DNA from: Brasenia schreberi
Taxonomy: Eukaryota > Streptophyta > Magnoliopsida > Nymphaeales > Cabombaceae
Direction: 5' to 3'
Length of the DNA stretch: 64,000 nucleotides
NCBI GenBank assembly: GCA_036023115.1
Contig: JAYKKT010000079.1
Span: forward strand, 10,965,501 to 11,029,500
Shown here one piece after another: positions 34,213 through 47,530 of the stretch. Numbering within the stretch: the stretch's first letter is position 1; every line of letters starts with the position of its first letter. The position numbers and the translations under genes were made by a program. Under the pieces are notes generated by a model that saw only the letters and a list, made by a program, of their open reading frames with translations, was not told the DNA's origin and did no database searches.

Positions 34213-36180
34213 TGTGAACAAAATTTTTGGTCTTATGCGGACTTAAGACTTTGCTTGCAAAAACTTGCGTGAGCATGCCAACAAGTTTACTCAAACTTGC
34301 AAAGAGAATTATCAGACTATTCAGAGATTTGTGAGAAAGAATGTTCTTCTTGACGTTGGCCTTCTTGAATCGACGCTCAAGGGTCAACCTAGATACATAG
34401 GAGTAATGATTTTAGAATCTATAGTTTTCTCAAAATAATTTTGATTCAAAACAATCTTTTCTAAAACGACATCGATTTCACTTGGCCTGATCGGGTTTAG
34501 TTCTCCGAAAATATAATTGGTTCAATTTTATATTATAAAAGTTTGTATTTTTTAGAGTCCCTTGTCGAGGTGAACAAATCTCAAGAATTTTATCTTAGGG
34601 TGTTCGAGATATGAGATTTTATTAAAAAAATTTCCTCTTATTTTTGGGTACTTTGATGATCAAATAAAAATATAAGAAGAGCTTTTAAGTGAATGCTATT
34701 CTAAAATCTAGATAGTGCCTATGACTGAGATTTATGGTCTTAATAAAATACTTATATCTCTTTGGTTGGATTTCCTTTTTTCATGAACTTTGTTAATTTG
34801 GAAAGATGTGGAAGTTAGATTCAAATGAAACCACTCTTAAGGGATTTGAATACATATGAACTGAGTTATGATTGCTTTATTGAATGATTATTGCATGATT
34901 TATATTATCGATAGGTTCAATTTCAGGTTGAGTATAATCTTTGATGTTTGTTTATAAACCTTATGCATATCTAAAATTATATAAATTTTACCAGATATGG
35001 GTCTATGTGTGTCACTCAAAACAAAATTTAGAAGCATTTTGCTTGAAAATGTGGTTGTAAAATTCGAAGATCATACAAGGTATGTGGATTATGCTGAAAT
35101 ATGCATAAATTTTCTTATAGAATGTAACGATGCATCTGATTTAAAGGTTAATGATTTAATGATCACTCAAAGAATTTTATTTAGGACTTATATTAGTTCG
35201 AGGAGGAACTCATCTACATATAGATCCTCGGGGTATGTCTCTTTAAGAGGATTGCTTGCTTGAGAAATATATGCATTCATAGCCCAATTCCCTCTCAAAC
35301 ATAAACTTAGGGGTGATTAATCCACCTTATGAGTGGTTATATACTCATGTCATCGAATGATGTCATCGAATATAATCATGACTGCTATATCTCTTTTATG
35401 GCTTCTTGACTTGAGTTAGAGACAATCAATTCACCGAAGAAAGGGGAGAAAATGATATAACATATAAGTATAGAAAATATAAAAATGTATAAGATATATC
35501 ATATATTGGAGTACAAGAAACAAAAATTTATTGAGTTAGCGAATTCCTCTCACTTATTGCCCTTTCCTTCACATCTTTGGATTGTGGTGACCCTCTCTTT
35601 TATAATGATATTAAAAAAAAATGATTGCTTACTCTTAAAATACAATGATTAGAGACAAAAACTCAAGTTTATAATAGAAATGGAACAAGAAAAGGGTTAA
35701 GGGGGTGACTTGAAGTCTTCTCTCTCTAGATCTCTTCCTTTATCTCTCTTCCTTGGATGAACTCTTCCTTTGGCTAGGAATGAGCTCCCTCACATCCTCC
35801 TTATCTGAGCCCCTCACTCTTGGGCTTTTTTTCCTTTTTTTGGTTGTCGAATGTCTCTTATTTATAAGCACCAAACCAAACTAGATCTTTCCTATGTTAC
35901 CTGATCTGTATGTAAATCTAATCAATCAAGGGACTAGTCCTGCTGCACACCTTTTCGGGGACATACACATGTGGTAGGTGCAGTTGGGGACACGTGTGGC
36001 ATGTGGGAGGAAGATGAGAGGACAACTGAACACCCTAACCTTGGGTGTAGAGTCACTTGGTGTAATATCTTCCTCGGTGATGAGTATTTTAAATTTTTTA
36101 TTTGACGCTTTTCGCTTGGGCTTTGAATCTGATTTTTTTGAGTTTTTGAGGTCTTTCTCCTTCTTTATTTTGCAGGTAAA
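34213..36180 (-). repeat. Right long direct repeat, probable 5' LTR of decayed gypsy element
   Basis: This is the partner of the repeat at 28808-30864. It starts TGTGAACAAA and keeps the order of shared blocks to about 36175 (GAGTTTTTGAGGTCTTTCTCC against GAGTTTTTAAGATCCTTCTCC). It has an extra segment around 35070-35410 that the left copy lacks. Minus-strand TATAAATA near 35875 matches the left copy. The right border is approximate. Divergence between copies is substantial, so the element is old. Confidence 0.65.
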
Positions 36181-36189
36181 CTCATTTTG

Positions 36190-37192
36190 ATTGCAAAATG
36201 TCATATTTTGACTTCTATAACCTCTTTCTTGAGGAAATAATGCTTCAAACAATAAAATTTTGTCAATATAGTTTTAAATACAAAATGGTTATTTTGAAAT
36301 TTTTTAAAGGTTTAAAATTTTTGAGTGAGACTTGAAGTACCCTAATTTTTAGAAAATTTTGAAGGGTTAACGTTAAACACTTGTACTTGTGGAAACCTTG
36401 GACATGATGCGGGACGTGCTTGAGAACTATGACCGTCACTGTCAAAAGGAAAGATAGACAAGGTTTGAGGCAATGACTGTAACTACTTGAAAATCTGACC
36501 GAACAAATCCTGACACCATCAGTACTAAATGTTCGGGCAAGAGAGAGAATAAAATGAGAGGCAAAGGAAGTACTGTCGCATTTAAAGAGACGCCGATAAG
36601 CTCAGTTACCAGCTGTTACTCACCAACTATTTGTTTTTCCTTTTCGAGATTACCAACTATTTGCTTTTACTGGCGTGTGTGCACTTGTGTATAGAATCAC
36701 TAAATTCATGTACAAGGTTGCTTTTACTTGCCTGTATGTATAGAATCGTTTAATTCATGTATAAGGAGGCACTATTTCTAAAAGTCCCCACATAGAACAA
36801 TATTTCTTGATCGAGCCATTGTAGTTGGTATTTTAACCTTAAATGTCTGTATGTATTCGTTACTGTTTCCTTTTTGTTGGTTTGCTTTAAATTAATTAGT
36901 ATTGCTTTTTATTGGATATTATTTCATAATAAAGAAAAATTCCTTCCCGTTCTTCTCTAGCATATCGGAACGACTGTAACATGATGTTACCATCTGATCT
37001 CTGGCAGATCAAAATTTTATAAACATGGGAACTACTTGGAGAAGCAAAATTACATAATATGGCCAAGTTTTCAAGTAGACTTTCTCGTATACAGAGCATT
37101 GAGTTGAAAATTCATTCGCTTGTTCGAGATGAAGACGTGTCTGACTAGGGGCACAAACCTGCTAAATTTGAAGTATGCATGATTTTCCATGT
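36190..37192. other. Intergenic, no gene recognised
   Basis: AT-rich sequence with only short open frames. No domain, RNA gene or structured repeat was identified. Confidence 0.5.
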
Positions 37193-37228
37193 CCTTGTCA
37201 CGTAGGGTTTCCTTGTCACGTAGGGTTT
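37193..37228. repeat. 18-bp perfect tandem duplication
   Basis: The unit CCTTGTCACGTAGGGTTT occurs twice in a row. It sits just left of the SINE-like sequence, in what would be its 3' part on the minus strand. Confidence 0.95.
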
Positions 37229-37259
37229 CAGAAGTTGGTTGCATGCTTCTTCGATTATC

Positions 37260-37510
37260 TTAGCACGATGGTTTAATTTTGCAATGTGGCAATGAAGTTG
37301 GGTTAAGCCCAGCCGCTTGAGAAGACCTGCCCAACTTCCTGCCCCAGATAAGCCCGGTACCAAATACCTGTGCTTCCAGTCTCCTCAAGGTCAAATTCTT
37401 GGCGCTGCCCTTAGGTATGGACAAGTCTGAGTTTTCTAGTAGAATGAGAGGCTGAAGCACGCCCCGCGTATCAAACTCATGACCTTTAGCTTGAGCAGAC
37501 GTTGTAGCTA
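37260..37510 (-). mobile_element. Possible tRNA-derived SINE
   Basis: On the minus strand the segment begins near CTTAGCTACAACGTCTGCTC, followed by GGTCATGAGTTTGATACGCG. The latter resembles a polymerase III B box (GGTTCGANNCC) with changes, and a degenerate A box could lie about 30 bp before it. The body is less AT-rich than its surroundings and has a SINE-like run (GGTACCGGGCTTATCTGGGG). No poly-A or poly-T tail and no target duplication was confirmed, so this is only a suggestion. Confidence 0.3.
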
Positions 37511-39961
37511 AGTGACCTATTGCTCGTCGTTCGCATACGAGTTTTATATTCGGATTTTCCCTACACTTTGAATGGTAATTTCTCGTATATACACAAGAAA
37601 AAAACAAGCTCATTTGTCCTGGATCTCACAGAAGTTCTCGTAGATTACATAAACCCCTCAAATTATGTTTGCATGCCTTCAGGATTAAGGCTAACAGAAA
37701 AGATTAAGCTTATAACACAGACGGCAATAATTCATCTCCTGTCTGGGAGGCTGGAAGTATTGAGATGAATAACCCGAAACAGGAAAATCTGGTAAAGGTC
37801 TAACTAACCCCAGATTGCCAAGGTAAAGAGTCCACATAATCCGCAACTAAACAATGGCTGCCACTAACGCGACCTCGTTTAGACAATGGGGTTACTAAAC
37901 ATACACCTCTAGTAATCTTTTTTACCCGAAAGTATCGCGCAGAGATTCATGCATCTATTTTTCCAGTTCTCTTTCACTCTCTTTGCTTTCTGCCCTCTTA
38001 GCTCTTGCGCTGGCCCTTCCTCATACGTCTTTCTCTCTCTCCCTCTGTCTGGTTTGCAGCATCCGCAACGACACCGGGCACCAGAAGAAGAATCAATTGC
38101 TTCAGTCTCGCAGTTGATTCAACAGCATATGATTTTCTTTTTTCTTCTTCTTATCATTCGTCCAGTGACTAGTTACGCTCGACTATCGAGGAAGAGATAC
38201 AGCTTGACCGTGACACTCTATTGGAGAAGTAACAGCTACGCCACGACACCTTGAACTAGGTGACCTGACTAGCTTGTGTCGTGGCCATCTCCTTCCATAA
38301 GACGATGTGGTCAGGATGTGTCTACTCTCTTTCATATATATTATATCTAAACATCAAATATTACTTATATTACATTCTATGTTTCATATTTCACATATGA
38401 AACATATTTTTATTTTATAATAGTAATAGTTTGTAGATATGATCATGTAGGATGTGGAGGCAGTCATGTAGGAGGTATGGTTATAGCATCGTCGAAAATG
38501 GTTGTGTTTACACCAAGTGCCATGCCACATATCACAACAAATCTTCCTATGATCTAACCTAACTTCATAGGTAGGTTTTCTAGAGCACCATGATGATGCC
38601 GGTCTTTTAGAGTATTATCATGACTTTGATACGGATGAGTATTTTGTACAGGATGACAATATTGACACTTTCCTTATGTAAGTTACTCTTCAACTTTGAA
38701 GGTTACGTTGCAAATATGGTTTTGTAGGAGGAGGTAATTCTAAAATTTTATCTAATTTAGCATTCTATATATGAGCAAAAGATTATAGATGCAATTTTAA
38801 CAAACAACCATTATGGGTAACTATGTATGCCAAACACGATACAATATTGTGGTTGAGTGGTATTTTCCTAGGAAAGATGTGCTAGCGTCAAGCAGTTGAT
38901 AAGATATTATATAGTAATATATGTTATCTAAGAAGGGATACTTGTTGTTCCAAACATTGAACCAACCATTGTTGACCATGTGTATCAAATGGTTATAACT
39001 TGACACTAACCATTTCTTTATGCCATGAGGTGAGATGACTATTACTCTCTATAATATTCATTGAGATTCTTGATCTTTCAATGGGTTGCCTTATATTTTT
39101 ATGCAAGGATGGAGTTGATGGACAAGATAGATACCATAATTGAACTCATTGATATGGAATGCGATGAAGTAAAAGAATCAAATGAAGTTCAAAGGTCCAA
39201 AGTTCAAGATTCTTGGAATATGTGCTCAAAAGAAGGGGATTATACCTGAGTACAAGGCATTGATGTTTTTGTTGTATCACATTAGATACACTCTTGACTA
39301 GAACAAGTGAAGGACAAGGTATTGATGTCAATTTCATAGTTATTAATTGGTGAGGTATGGAGCGTAGATACGTTACAGAATTTCGCTTTAACCAACGATC
39401 CAATCAGAGGAAAAATTGGGACTATTGTATCGAATCTCTTGATAGCAGTGTCGATCATAAATGAATTCTCTACCATTTGACTCCTTATCACCCAAGGCGT
39501 TAGTCGTACACCTGAAAGATATCCCAGAAAATAGAAAGAATGATTGGATAATTCATTTATATGAATTCTACTCGGTTGAGACCATAAGTGAAAATGTATC
39601 TTTATAGTGCAACAATGTTGTACTCTTTGTACAGACAGTTAGGAAAGGCTTCCTGTGTAAAGATAAACCATCTTAATGGCCACAATACTCTCTTGGGATA
39701 ATAATTATTCATTTTGTTTATACTAACATAGCAATAATTGTTTCATAATCTGGAAGGTAGTGATGGGGTTTTGTTAATGGGAAACCTCGTGTGGCTATGT
39801 GGACGAGAGATATTATACATAGAGATCATCCTATTGATTGTGTTGGTATGTAGGGTGGATACTTGCACTCGATAAGACTCACTAGGTATATGGTTATTGA
39901 TATTATGTATATCATTGTCACTTAATATAAACATTGATAGTTGGTTGTTATTTATTTTAAT
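37511..39961. other. Intergenic, no gene recognised
   Basis: An open frame at 37949-38254 lies in less AT-rich, pyrimidine-rich sequence that could be an exon or leader of an unrecognised gene. Its translation (for example LQHPQRHRAPEEESIASVSQ) matches nothing I know and no downstream exon follows. The rest (38330-39960) is AT-rich with short chance frames. Confidence 0.35.
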
Positions 39962-41241
39962 CAAACAAAGAAACAATAACTAAGCATTTCTCCATTCTAG
40001 ATGAGATCGGTTACATACATACATTGTTTCTATAGAACTCAATCATTTGCCATACTAATAGTTAACAAAGCTAGATCATTATATTTTCACCAACTAAGCC
40101 TTTTTATTACAATATTTTATAGTATTCCTGTTCCTTTTTTCACATTTTTACCATATACTTTTTAATAGTTTTTACTAGAGTTTTATTTGGTCATCTTTTC
40201 ACATATACAAACCATCTTAAATGATTTTCTCTCATTTTATCATCTATTGGTGTTACTCCATTTTTTTTATATATGAGTATAATCTTTTCTGTGTGACTAC
40301 ACTCAAAGGGGGCCAACAACCATGGTATCTCAACATATTCATTCTGCCAAGGATATCTTTAGCACATGTTGATGCCCATTGCTGATTAGATGCCCAACAC
40401 TCATAACATTATAACATAGTGTGGCTAATTACTCCTCTATAATATTTACTTTTTAATTTAAATTTTATCTTCTTATCATATAGAGTAGTACCTATCTTCT
40501 TATCTTTTTATTTCCATCAATTTTCAAATCACTCAAAAAAATTGACCTTGGGTACTTAAAACTTTTCTTTTAAATGAGTCAATGTAAGTAAATCTTAATT
40601 TCTATATCATTTGTAGTAACCAAATAATTAAACTTATATTTCATATATTATGTTTTTATTCTACTTAATCAAAAGCCTTTATTTTCTAATGTTTCTTCCT
40701 ATTAGTTCAAATTTCTTGTTAACTTTTTCTTTAAACTTATTCACCAAAAGAATGTCATCTATGTATAATATCATGATATTTCATTATTGATATGCTTTGT
40801 TAGCTTGTTAATAAAAAAAGTATATAAACATAGACTTAAAGTTGATCTTTGATATAATCCAATTTAACTTAAAAAAATCCTTCACTTTTTCATAAGTCCC
40901 CATACATGTTTGTGCACCATCATATATTTCTCTTACAAGATTGATGCATGTCAGTGGGATATTTTACTTGATACTTTATCATAAGTTGTTTAAAGTAATA
41001 AATATCATGTGAAAAATTCTTTTTTACTCTAGAATGTTCTATAATATGTCTCAATAAGTGAATAGCATCAAGAATAGATCTCACTAACATAAATCCAAAT
41101 TAGTTCTCCCTTGATACTTATCTCAACCTTCATTGAATAATTATTCACCATAATTTCATCATATAACTTATCAATTTGATACCATGATAATTTGCACAAT
41201 TCATAATATTTTTTTTGTCAATTTATATGAGTGTAACTATA
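39962..41241 (-). mobile_element. Old decayed RTE LINE, 3' part (split by LINE copy 2)
   Basis: The minus strand follows LINE copy 1 from its 3' end (TAAGCATTTCTCC... corresponds to TAAGCCTTTTCCC...) through the C-terminal, reverse transcriptase and mid regions. It has many substitutions and small deletions, and no open frame survives. It breaks at 41241 inside the segment that corresponds to about 14690-14705 of copy 1 and resumes at 44541. It is much older than copies 1 and 2. Confidence 0.88.
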
Positions 41242-44200
41242 ACTCCGCCCATGTAAGGGATCACCCTTGTATTGCCAGTCCCAAGCCCGGATAAAGGAGG
41301 AGGGTTGTGTTAGGCTTCCGACAGCTAGCGTAAAACTTCGTCGGATTTTTAAAACATAGATTACAAAAATTATGAGCATTGCTTTGGGGAGTCCCCACCT
41401 AGCAACGTGCTGCAGAGCTCGAATGCAGTAAGAAGTAAGCAAGGGCCACTACATTTTTACTCGAATGTAGTGAATCAATTGTAGAAAGGGTTCCCACATC
41501 ATGGATGGGTGTGGGTAAAGAAGTTAGTCCCGCTACATTGCCGCCCGAATGTAATGAAAAATTTTCAGAGAGGGTCTCTGCATTTTGATTATGGATGGAT
41601 GCGGGGGGTAAGGAAGCTAGTCCTAGATAATAAGATTCGTATTGGTTCTTGGAATATCGAAACATTATCCAATAAGCTAATAGAGGTGGTAGATACTATG
41701 ATTCGGAGAAAGATTCATATTTTATGTTTACAAGAGACAAAATGATTTGAAGAAAAAGTAAAGGAGATAGATGATACAAGTTTTAAATTATGGTACTCAG
41801 GTAAAGAAAAGGCTCGAAACGGAGTTGGTATTATTATAAATAAAGATTTAAAGGAGAGTGTAGTAGACATATAACGACATGGTGACCGAATCATGACGTT
41901 GAAATTAGTGTTAGGAGCAGAGGTTTTGAATATAGTTTGTGCTTACGCACCCCAAGTAGGACTAGAAGATAGTATAAAGACAATTTTTTGGGAAGAGTTA
42001 GATAACGTGTTTCAAAAGATTCCACAAAGGGAGATGATTTGTTTAGGAGGAGATTTAAATGGACATATCAGTAAAGAGGCATTAGGATATCAAGGGATTC
42101 ATGGAAACTTTGGTTTTGGGGATATAAAAGAGGAAGGTAGGGAGATTTTAAATTTTGCTATGGCATTTGATCTCTTTATAGTCAATACAATCTTTAAAAA
42201 ATGAGATGAACATTTAATTACTTATAAGAGTGGCTTATCACAAACACAAATTGATTACTTTATTTGTAGAAAAAAAGATAGAGCGTATTGTAAAGATTGT
42301 AAAGTAATTCCAGGAGAAAGCTTAACCACCCAACATCGACTTTTAGTTATGGATTTACAAATAAAAAAATGAACAAAGAAGAAAAGAGTGCATCGAGCTA
42401 TTCGGACTAAATGGTGGAACCTCAAAAGCGAGAAAGAAGATATATTTAAACAGAAAGTCCTTCAAGGAGATGTTTGGAATTATGTTGGTACACCCTGTGA
42501 TATGTGGAACAATATGGTTATACATATTAGGAAAGTGACAAAAGATGTGTTAGGGGTATCTAAGGGAGGTGTACCGGCACAAAAAGAAGCTTGGTGGTGG
42601 AGTGAAGTAGTACAAAATAAAATCAAGGCAAAGAGGGCATGTTACAAATTACATTATGCTAAGAAAACTAGTGAAACTTTAGAGGCTTATAAGAAAGCAA
42701 AGAAGGAAGCGAAAAAAGCTGTGAGTAAAGCAAAAGCTAAAATTTGGGAGGATTTATATAAAAAAACTCAACTCAAAAGAGGGTGAGAGAGATATTTTTA
42801 GGATAGTTAGGGCTAGAGATAAGAAAACTAAAGATCTTAAATATGTTAGATACATCAAAGACCAGGATGAAAAAATTCTAGTGGCAAATGATGATATAAG
42901 AAATAGATGGAAAAACTATTTTTATAAGCTTTTTAATGAAAATAAAGATGTTAGTATTAGCTTAGGAGAGTTAGCCAAATCAGAAAAGTATATAAACCAC
43001 AATTTCTACCGACGTATTCAAAAGAATGAAGTGAAAGAGGCTCTTAAACATATGAAGGGTGGTAAATCGGTAGGACCAGATAATATTCCTATAGAAGTTT
43101 GGAAAATACTAGGAGAAATAGGAATCACTTGGCTCACAAGAATATTTAATGAAATATGGAAAAATCAAAAGATGCCCGAGGAATGGAGAGCAAGTACACT
43201 TATACCCATATATAAGAACAAGGGAGACATTCAAAATTGTGTGAATTATCGAGGTATCAAGTTAATGAGTCATACTATGAAATTATGGGAAAGAATTATC
43301 GAACGTAGGTTAAGACAAGTATCAAGTACAATAGAGAACCAATTTGGATTTATTCCATGCAGATCTACTATTGAAGCGATTCACCTTTTGAGATGTCTTA
43401 TGGAACATTTTAGAGCAAAAAAGAAAGACCTTCACATGATATTTATTGATCTAGAAAAAGCTTATGATAGGGTACCGAGGGAGGTTCTTTGGAGAACTTT
43501 GGAAAAAAGAGTTATCCCATTGACATATATTAACCTTATAAGAGACATGTATGATGGTGCGAAAACATGTGTGAGGACTCATGAAAGAACGACAAACTTC
43601 TTTGAAGTTAATATTGGGTTACATCAAGGATCAACTTTAAGTCCATACTTATTTATAATGGTGATGGATGAACTAACAAAACATATTCAAGATGAAGTAC
43701 CTTGGTGTATGTTATTTGCAGATGACATTGTATTAGTGGAGGAGTCTAAGGAAAAAGTTAATAGAAAATTAGAACTATGGAGAGAAATATTAGAAAGCAA
43801 AGGCCTCCGACTTAGTAGAACAAAGACAGAATATATGGAATGTAAGTTTGATCATTTGGTTACTTCAGAGAACATAGAAATTAAAATTGGCACACATTGC
43901 ATTACCCAAAAGGAAAAGTTTAAATACCTAGGGTCAATTTTTCAAAGTGATGGAAGAATTGATGGAGATGTTACACATAGAATTAATGTTGGTTTGTTAA
44001 AATGGAGAGGAGCATAAGGTATTCTTTGTGATAAGAAGATACCATTAAAATTAAAAGGTAAATATTATAGAGCAACAATTAGGCCTGCCATGTTTTATGG
44101 TTCTGAGTGTTGGGCAGTTAATCATCAACATGTACAAAAGATGTTTGTGACAGAAATGAAGATGTTGAGATGGATGAGTGGTCATACAAGAAAAGACCGT

Positions 44201-44540
44201 ATACATAATGAGATTATTAGAAACAAATTAGGAGTGGCACCAATAGAGGATAAAATTAGAGAACATTATTTAAGATGGTTTGGACATATAGAAAGAAGAT
44301 CAAAAGAAGAACCTGTAAGAAGGTTAGAAAAACTAAATTTAGAAAGTATTAAAAGAGGTAGAGGACGACCACAAAAGTGTTGGAAAGAAACAATAAAGAA
44401 TGATCTAGCTTATTGGGAGTTAACTGCTAACATGGCACACGATAGGGATCTGTGGAAACAAAGAATCCATGTAGCTAACCCCGTCTTGTATGGGAAAAGG
44501 CTTAGTTGTTGTTTGTTGTTTGTATATGAGTGTAACTATA
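41224..44540 (+). mobile_element. RTE LINE copy 2, full length, with 18-bp target duplication
   Basis: The element runs 41242-44522, about 3.28 kb. It starts ACTCCGCCC, the same as copy 1, and ends with GTATGGGAAAAGGCTTAG followed by an irregular TTG/TTTG tail. TATATGAGTGTAACTATA is duplicated perfectly at 41224-41241 and 44523-44540. The target site lies inside the older opposite-strand LINE, whose sequence continues on both sides. It is the best-defined insertion in the window and gives the true 5' and 3' ends of the family. Confidence 0.95.
41630..44522 (+). pseudogene. LINE endonuclease/reverse transcriptase ORF, copy 2, broken
   Basis: Order of motifs: RIGSWNIETLSNKLIEVVDT and LCLQETK (endonuclease start, catalytic Glu), GGDLNGH, TQIDYFICRKKD and TQHRLLVMDL (endonuclease core), a basic linker, then reverse transcriptase. 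The latter has [49 protein letters not shown] and FADDIVLV. The C-terminal [18 protein letters not shown] and [13 protein letters not shown] segments follow. Breaks: stops at 41743, near 41873, 42202, near 42370 and 44015, plus a frameshift near 42780. Several match TGG, CGA or CAA codons in copy 1 by C-to-T change. The longest intact frame, 42881-44017, covers the polymerase core. There is no stop before the tail, so the last frame runs on into the flank. Confidence 0.93.
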
Positions 44541-44710
44541 CTCTTCTATTCTTTAGGCATCTTTTGATTTCTTCACATTCATTAAATAATTTTGTGAGAC
44601 TCATCTTTTATAGGATTTTTAGTATTTATATAGGATCATTTTATTTTTTTAAAGATTTATCAACCTTCATAAGCTTTAGAGTTGCTTTGAGTTTATTCCT
44701 ATTAATATGT
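44541..44710 (-). mobile_element. Old decayed RTE LINE, remaining part right of LINE copy 2
   Basis: Sequence directly after the target duplication (TAGGCATCTTTTGATTTCTTC, then CATTAAATAATTTTGTGAG) continues the minus-strand old LINE exactly where 41241 left off. The match is to 14725-14900 of copy 1. It fades out near 44710, so the old copy was itself 5'-truncated or later eroded. Confidence 0.85.
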
Positions 44711-47530
44711 TAGAGAAAATTGTAGCCTTATTAGTAGAGAACCTACACAGACTAAACCTATCATTTGTCTTAGTTTTGTAATTGCATTAGATGTTTAGAC
44801 ATTGTAGAGCCGTATATATAAAACCAAGTAGCTCATTAATTTGCTCATTATCAATAGGGTTGATCTACTGAGACCCTTGAAAGAACATAGGCATATAACA
44901 GAAACATGCCTATAGGGTAGAGTACCATCTACAATATGCTCTTCAACAGTTACATAGCTCACATTACCTTCAAGCCAAAACACCTTAGTCTTCAAGCATC
45001 ATACTTATGCAAGTACGATGATCCATACATGGATTGGTTGTGCTACTCGAGCACATTGATTTCAACTCAGAGATTTTATGCATCGACACTAACACTTGCA
45101 TCCAACCTCAAGCAGTCACCTTTGACTAATGAGGTGAACCTCTTTCAAGGTTGTTGCAAGAGAGTATATAGATTGACCAATTGCATTCCCCATGATGGTG
45201 ATGATTAGATGTTTTGTGTGATTATTCTTCTTTGTCGTTCTTTGTTCATGTACATATATACATATAACTAAGTGACTAATTTAGTTCACTTCCTCTCTCT
45301 CCGTGTGTATATATACACTTACATAATTGAAAGCGCAATACAAATGCAATAGGTTAGCCTTTTATTGAAAAAAAAAATTTTGAACAAATACTAAATAGAA
45401 AAGAATTGGTGATTTTGTGAGTATACAGTTTCACTAATAGCATCTTATGAAAAATGCTTAAATGAGACAATTAGTTGTTCTTCAAACACCAATATCATCA
45501 CATAGAATCAATAAAATAGTTAGAATGGCTTTCAAGAACTAAGCAGTTGCCTACCCTTCTCTACCTTTTTCTAAAATTATGACTTTTTGTAACATCAATG
45601 CAACAAAATATTAAAACTTATTTTTAAGTAACAAAAGCAATGAAGCGCTTCTCATTTGAGGAGGCCGGCTTGATGAATACAAAGTTATGCTCACTAGCGG
45701 TTGGTTCATTGTTGTTACAGTAGTTTATGATGTGCTTATCCCATTACATGTTACCCTTAAAATAGGGACACGGCCAACATGCAACAATTCTCAAAGAATA
45801 ATATATCTAGAGCACATCATCTCTAAAATAACATGTTCCAGGATGGATCATCCTTAAGAGAAAGAAAGGCAGGCATGACCGCTCTACTTCTAGCTCTAAA
45901 AGGAAGGCGTACCTAACTTTGCACATTTACAACTAGCATATTTGCATAATAGTAGAAAAGAGTATATGTGAAGCGGGAGACTAAGGCCTTATTGGTGTAC
46001 AAAGTGGGTGAAAAAGGGGTAAAGTAGATTTATATGTGAAAAAAGAATAAAGTTAATACTTATTTGAAACTGAGGAATATACTAGTTGATCATCAATTGC
46101 AACTCAAATAATAAGTAATTTTACAATCAATGCAAAAGAATAAAGTCATTTGACAACTTAAACAAAATAAAAAATTACACCTTAGTTTACAAGCCATTTT
46201 ACATGATGCAATTAGCTAATCATCATCATCATTATAAATATTGTCATCAATCCTCTCAATTCTAGACACATATTAATTAGTACAGAATGGTCAATCCTAC
46301 ACGACAACACTTTCATGTATATACATCTATCGGTTTAGATAGACAAACGACATTTTGGATCCATCTACTGTATGTATTTAGAGAAAAACAAGTTATACCA
46401 AACCTAATAGAACAAATTAAAAATAATATATTTATTGCTAAAAAAATATTTGATGAATCATGGTAGAACATATATCACATGTCATGCATAGGTGTGTGGC
46501 CATTATTTGACCCTAAGAGTAGGAACATTGTTGGCCTAAACCTAGATAGTTGTATTAATTCAATGTTTTATGGAGTAGCAATACCTAACCCATATTTGGC
46601 ATCGACATACAATAATGAAAAGTGACATTAACTATTCGTCAATATACACTGAAATAGCAAGCATCAACTCTTGTAGAAACTTGAATGTAGATGACAATGG
46701 CACCCAATCTCCCTAAAACAATCTCTATGACCTTGCCACCATGTCTCTCTCTCAAGAACTCCTCGATGACTCAATATTCATAACTCCCCATCTCTATGGG
46801 TATTGAGCCATTTATGAACATATGGACCATAAAATATGATATCACTATCATATATGACTAGCCAAAATTTAGTTTTCTTGAAGTTTTGTTGCCACAAGGA
46901 GACACAATACGAGCTCTAAGAGAGAACATCAAAGTGAGGGACATATCTACTTGATGAGGAGGGACAATTTTCTTGTGACATGTCACATCCTTGGCCATGT
47001 CCACAACTATGACGCATGATGTTCTTTATTTTGTTGCTACAATTTTCTATCTTGACCTTTCTCAAGTTGCACTACTCTTTGCATGCTCCTATAGACAACT
47101 ACTTCGTAGTTGATTTGTTAGATAGCTTCCATCCATGATAGAAGGGATGACTCCTCTAAGATAGTGAACTCAATATTCAAATACTCATACAACAACTTAA
47201 CCAATTTGCTTCAATTTCCCGATTACAATGCTCCCTAATCTATTGGAAAATTGCCTCCATCTCAATTGTATGGTCATTGTAGTTAGATATATAGAGTCTT
47301 TATAATTTTATATCATGCTTCTTTAAAAAAAGATCAATTGTTAATAGTTATATCAACTCACTAAGTTTTAAAAGAATGTTGATCCTGTGAGTACACAATA
47401 AGACATAACAATGCTTCGGTGTATGTTGACATGTTATTGGATTCATACCTATTGTCTTGATATGATTTACCTCTTTTATAATCAATTACCTAGTTTATAT
47501 TGAGTTAAACTACTAGTATGACACTTAATA
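44711..47530. other. AT-rich intergenic DNA, no gene recognised
   Basis: Only short chance frames are present (44936-45208 and others). No transposon domain or RNA gene could be identified, although length and composition suggest further decayed repeats. Confidence 0.5.

Noticed and set aside
41509..41745. Separate small gene starting at 41509
   Set aside because: It is the 5' region and endonuclease start of LINE copy 2, in the same frame as the downstream ORF.
45280..47530. Search for a pararetrovirus or other viral insertion in the featureless AT-rich stretch
   Set aside because: No movement protein, coat or polymerase motif could be read in any frame.
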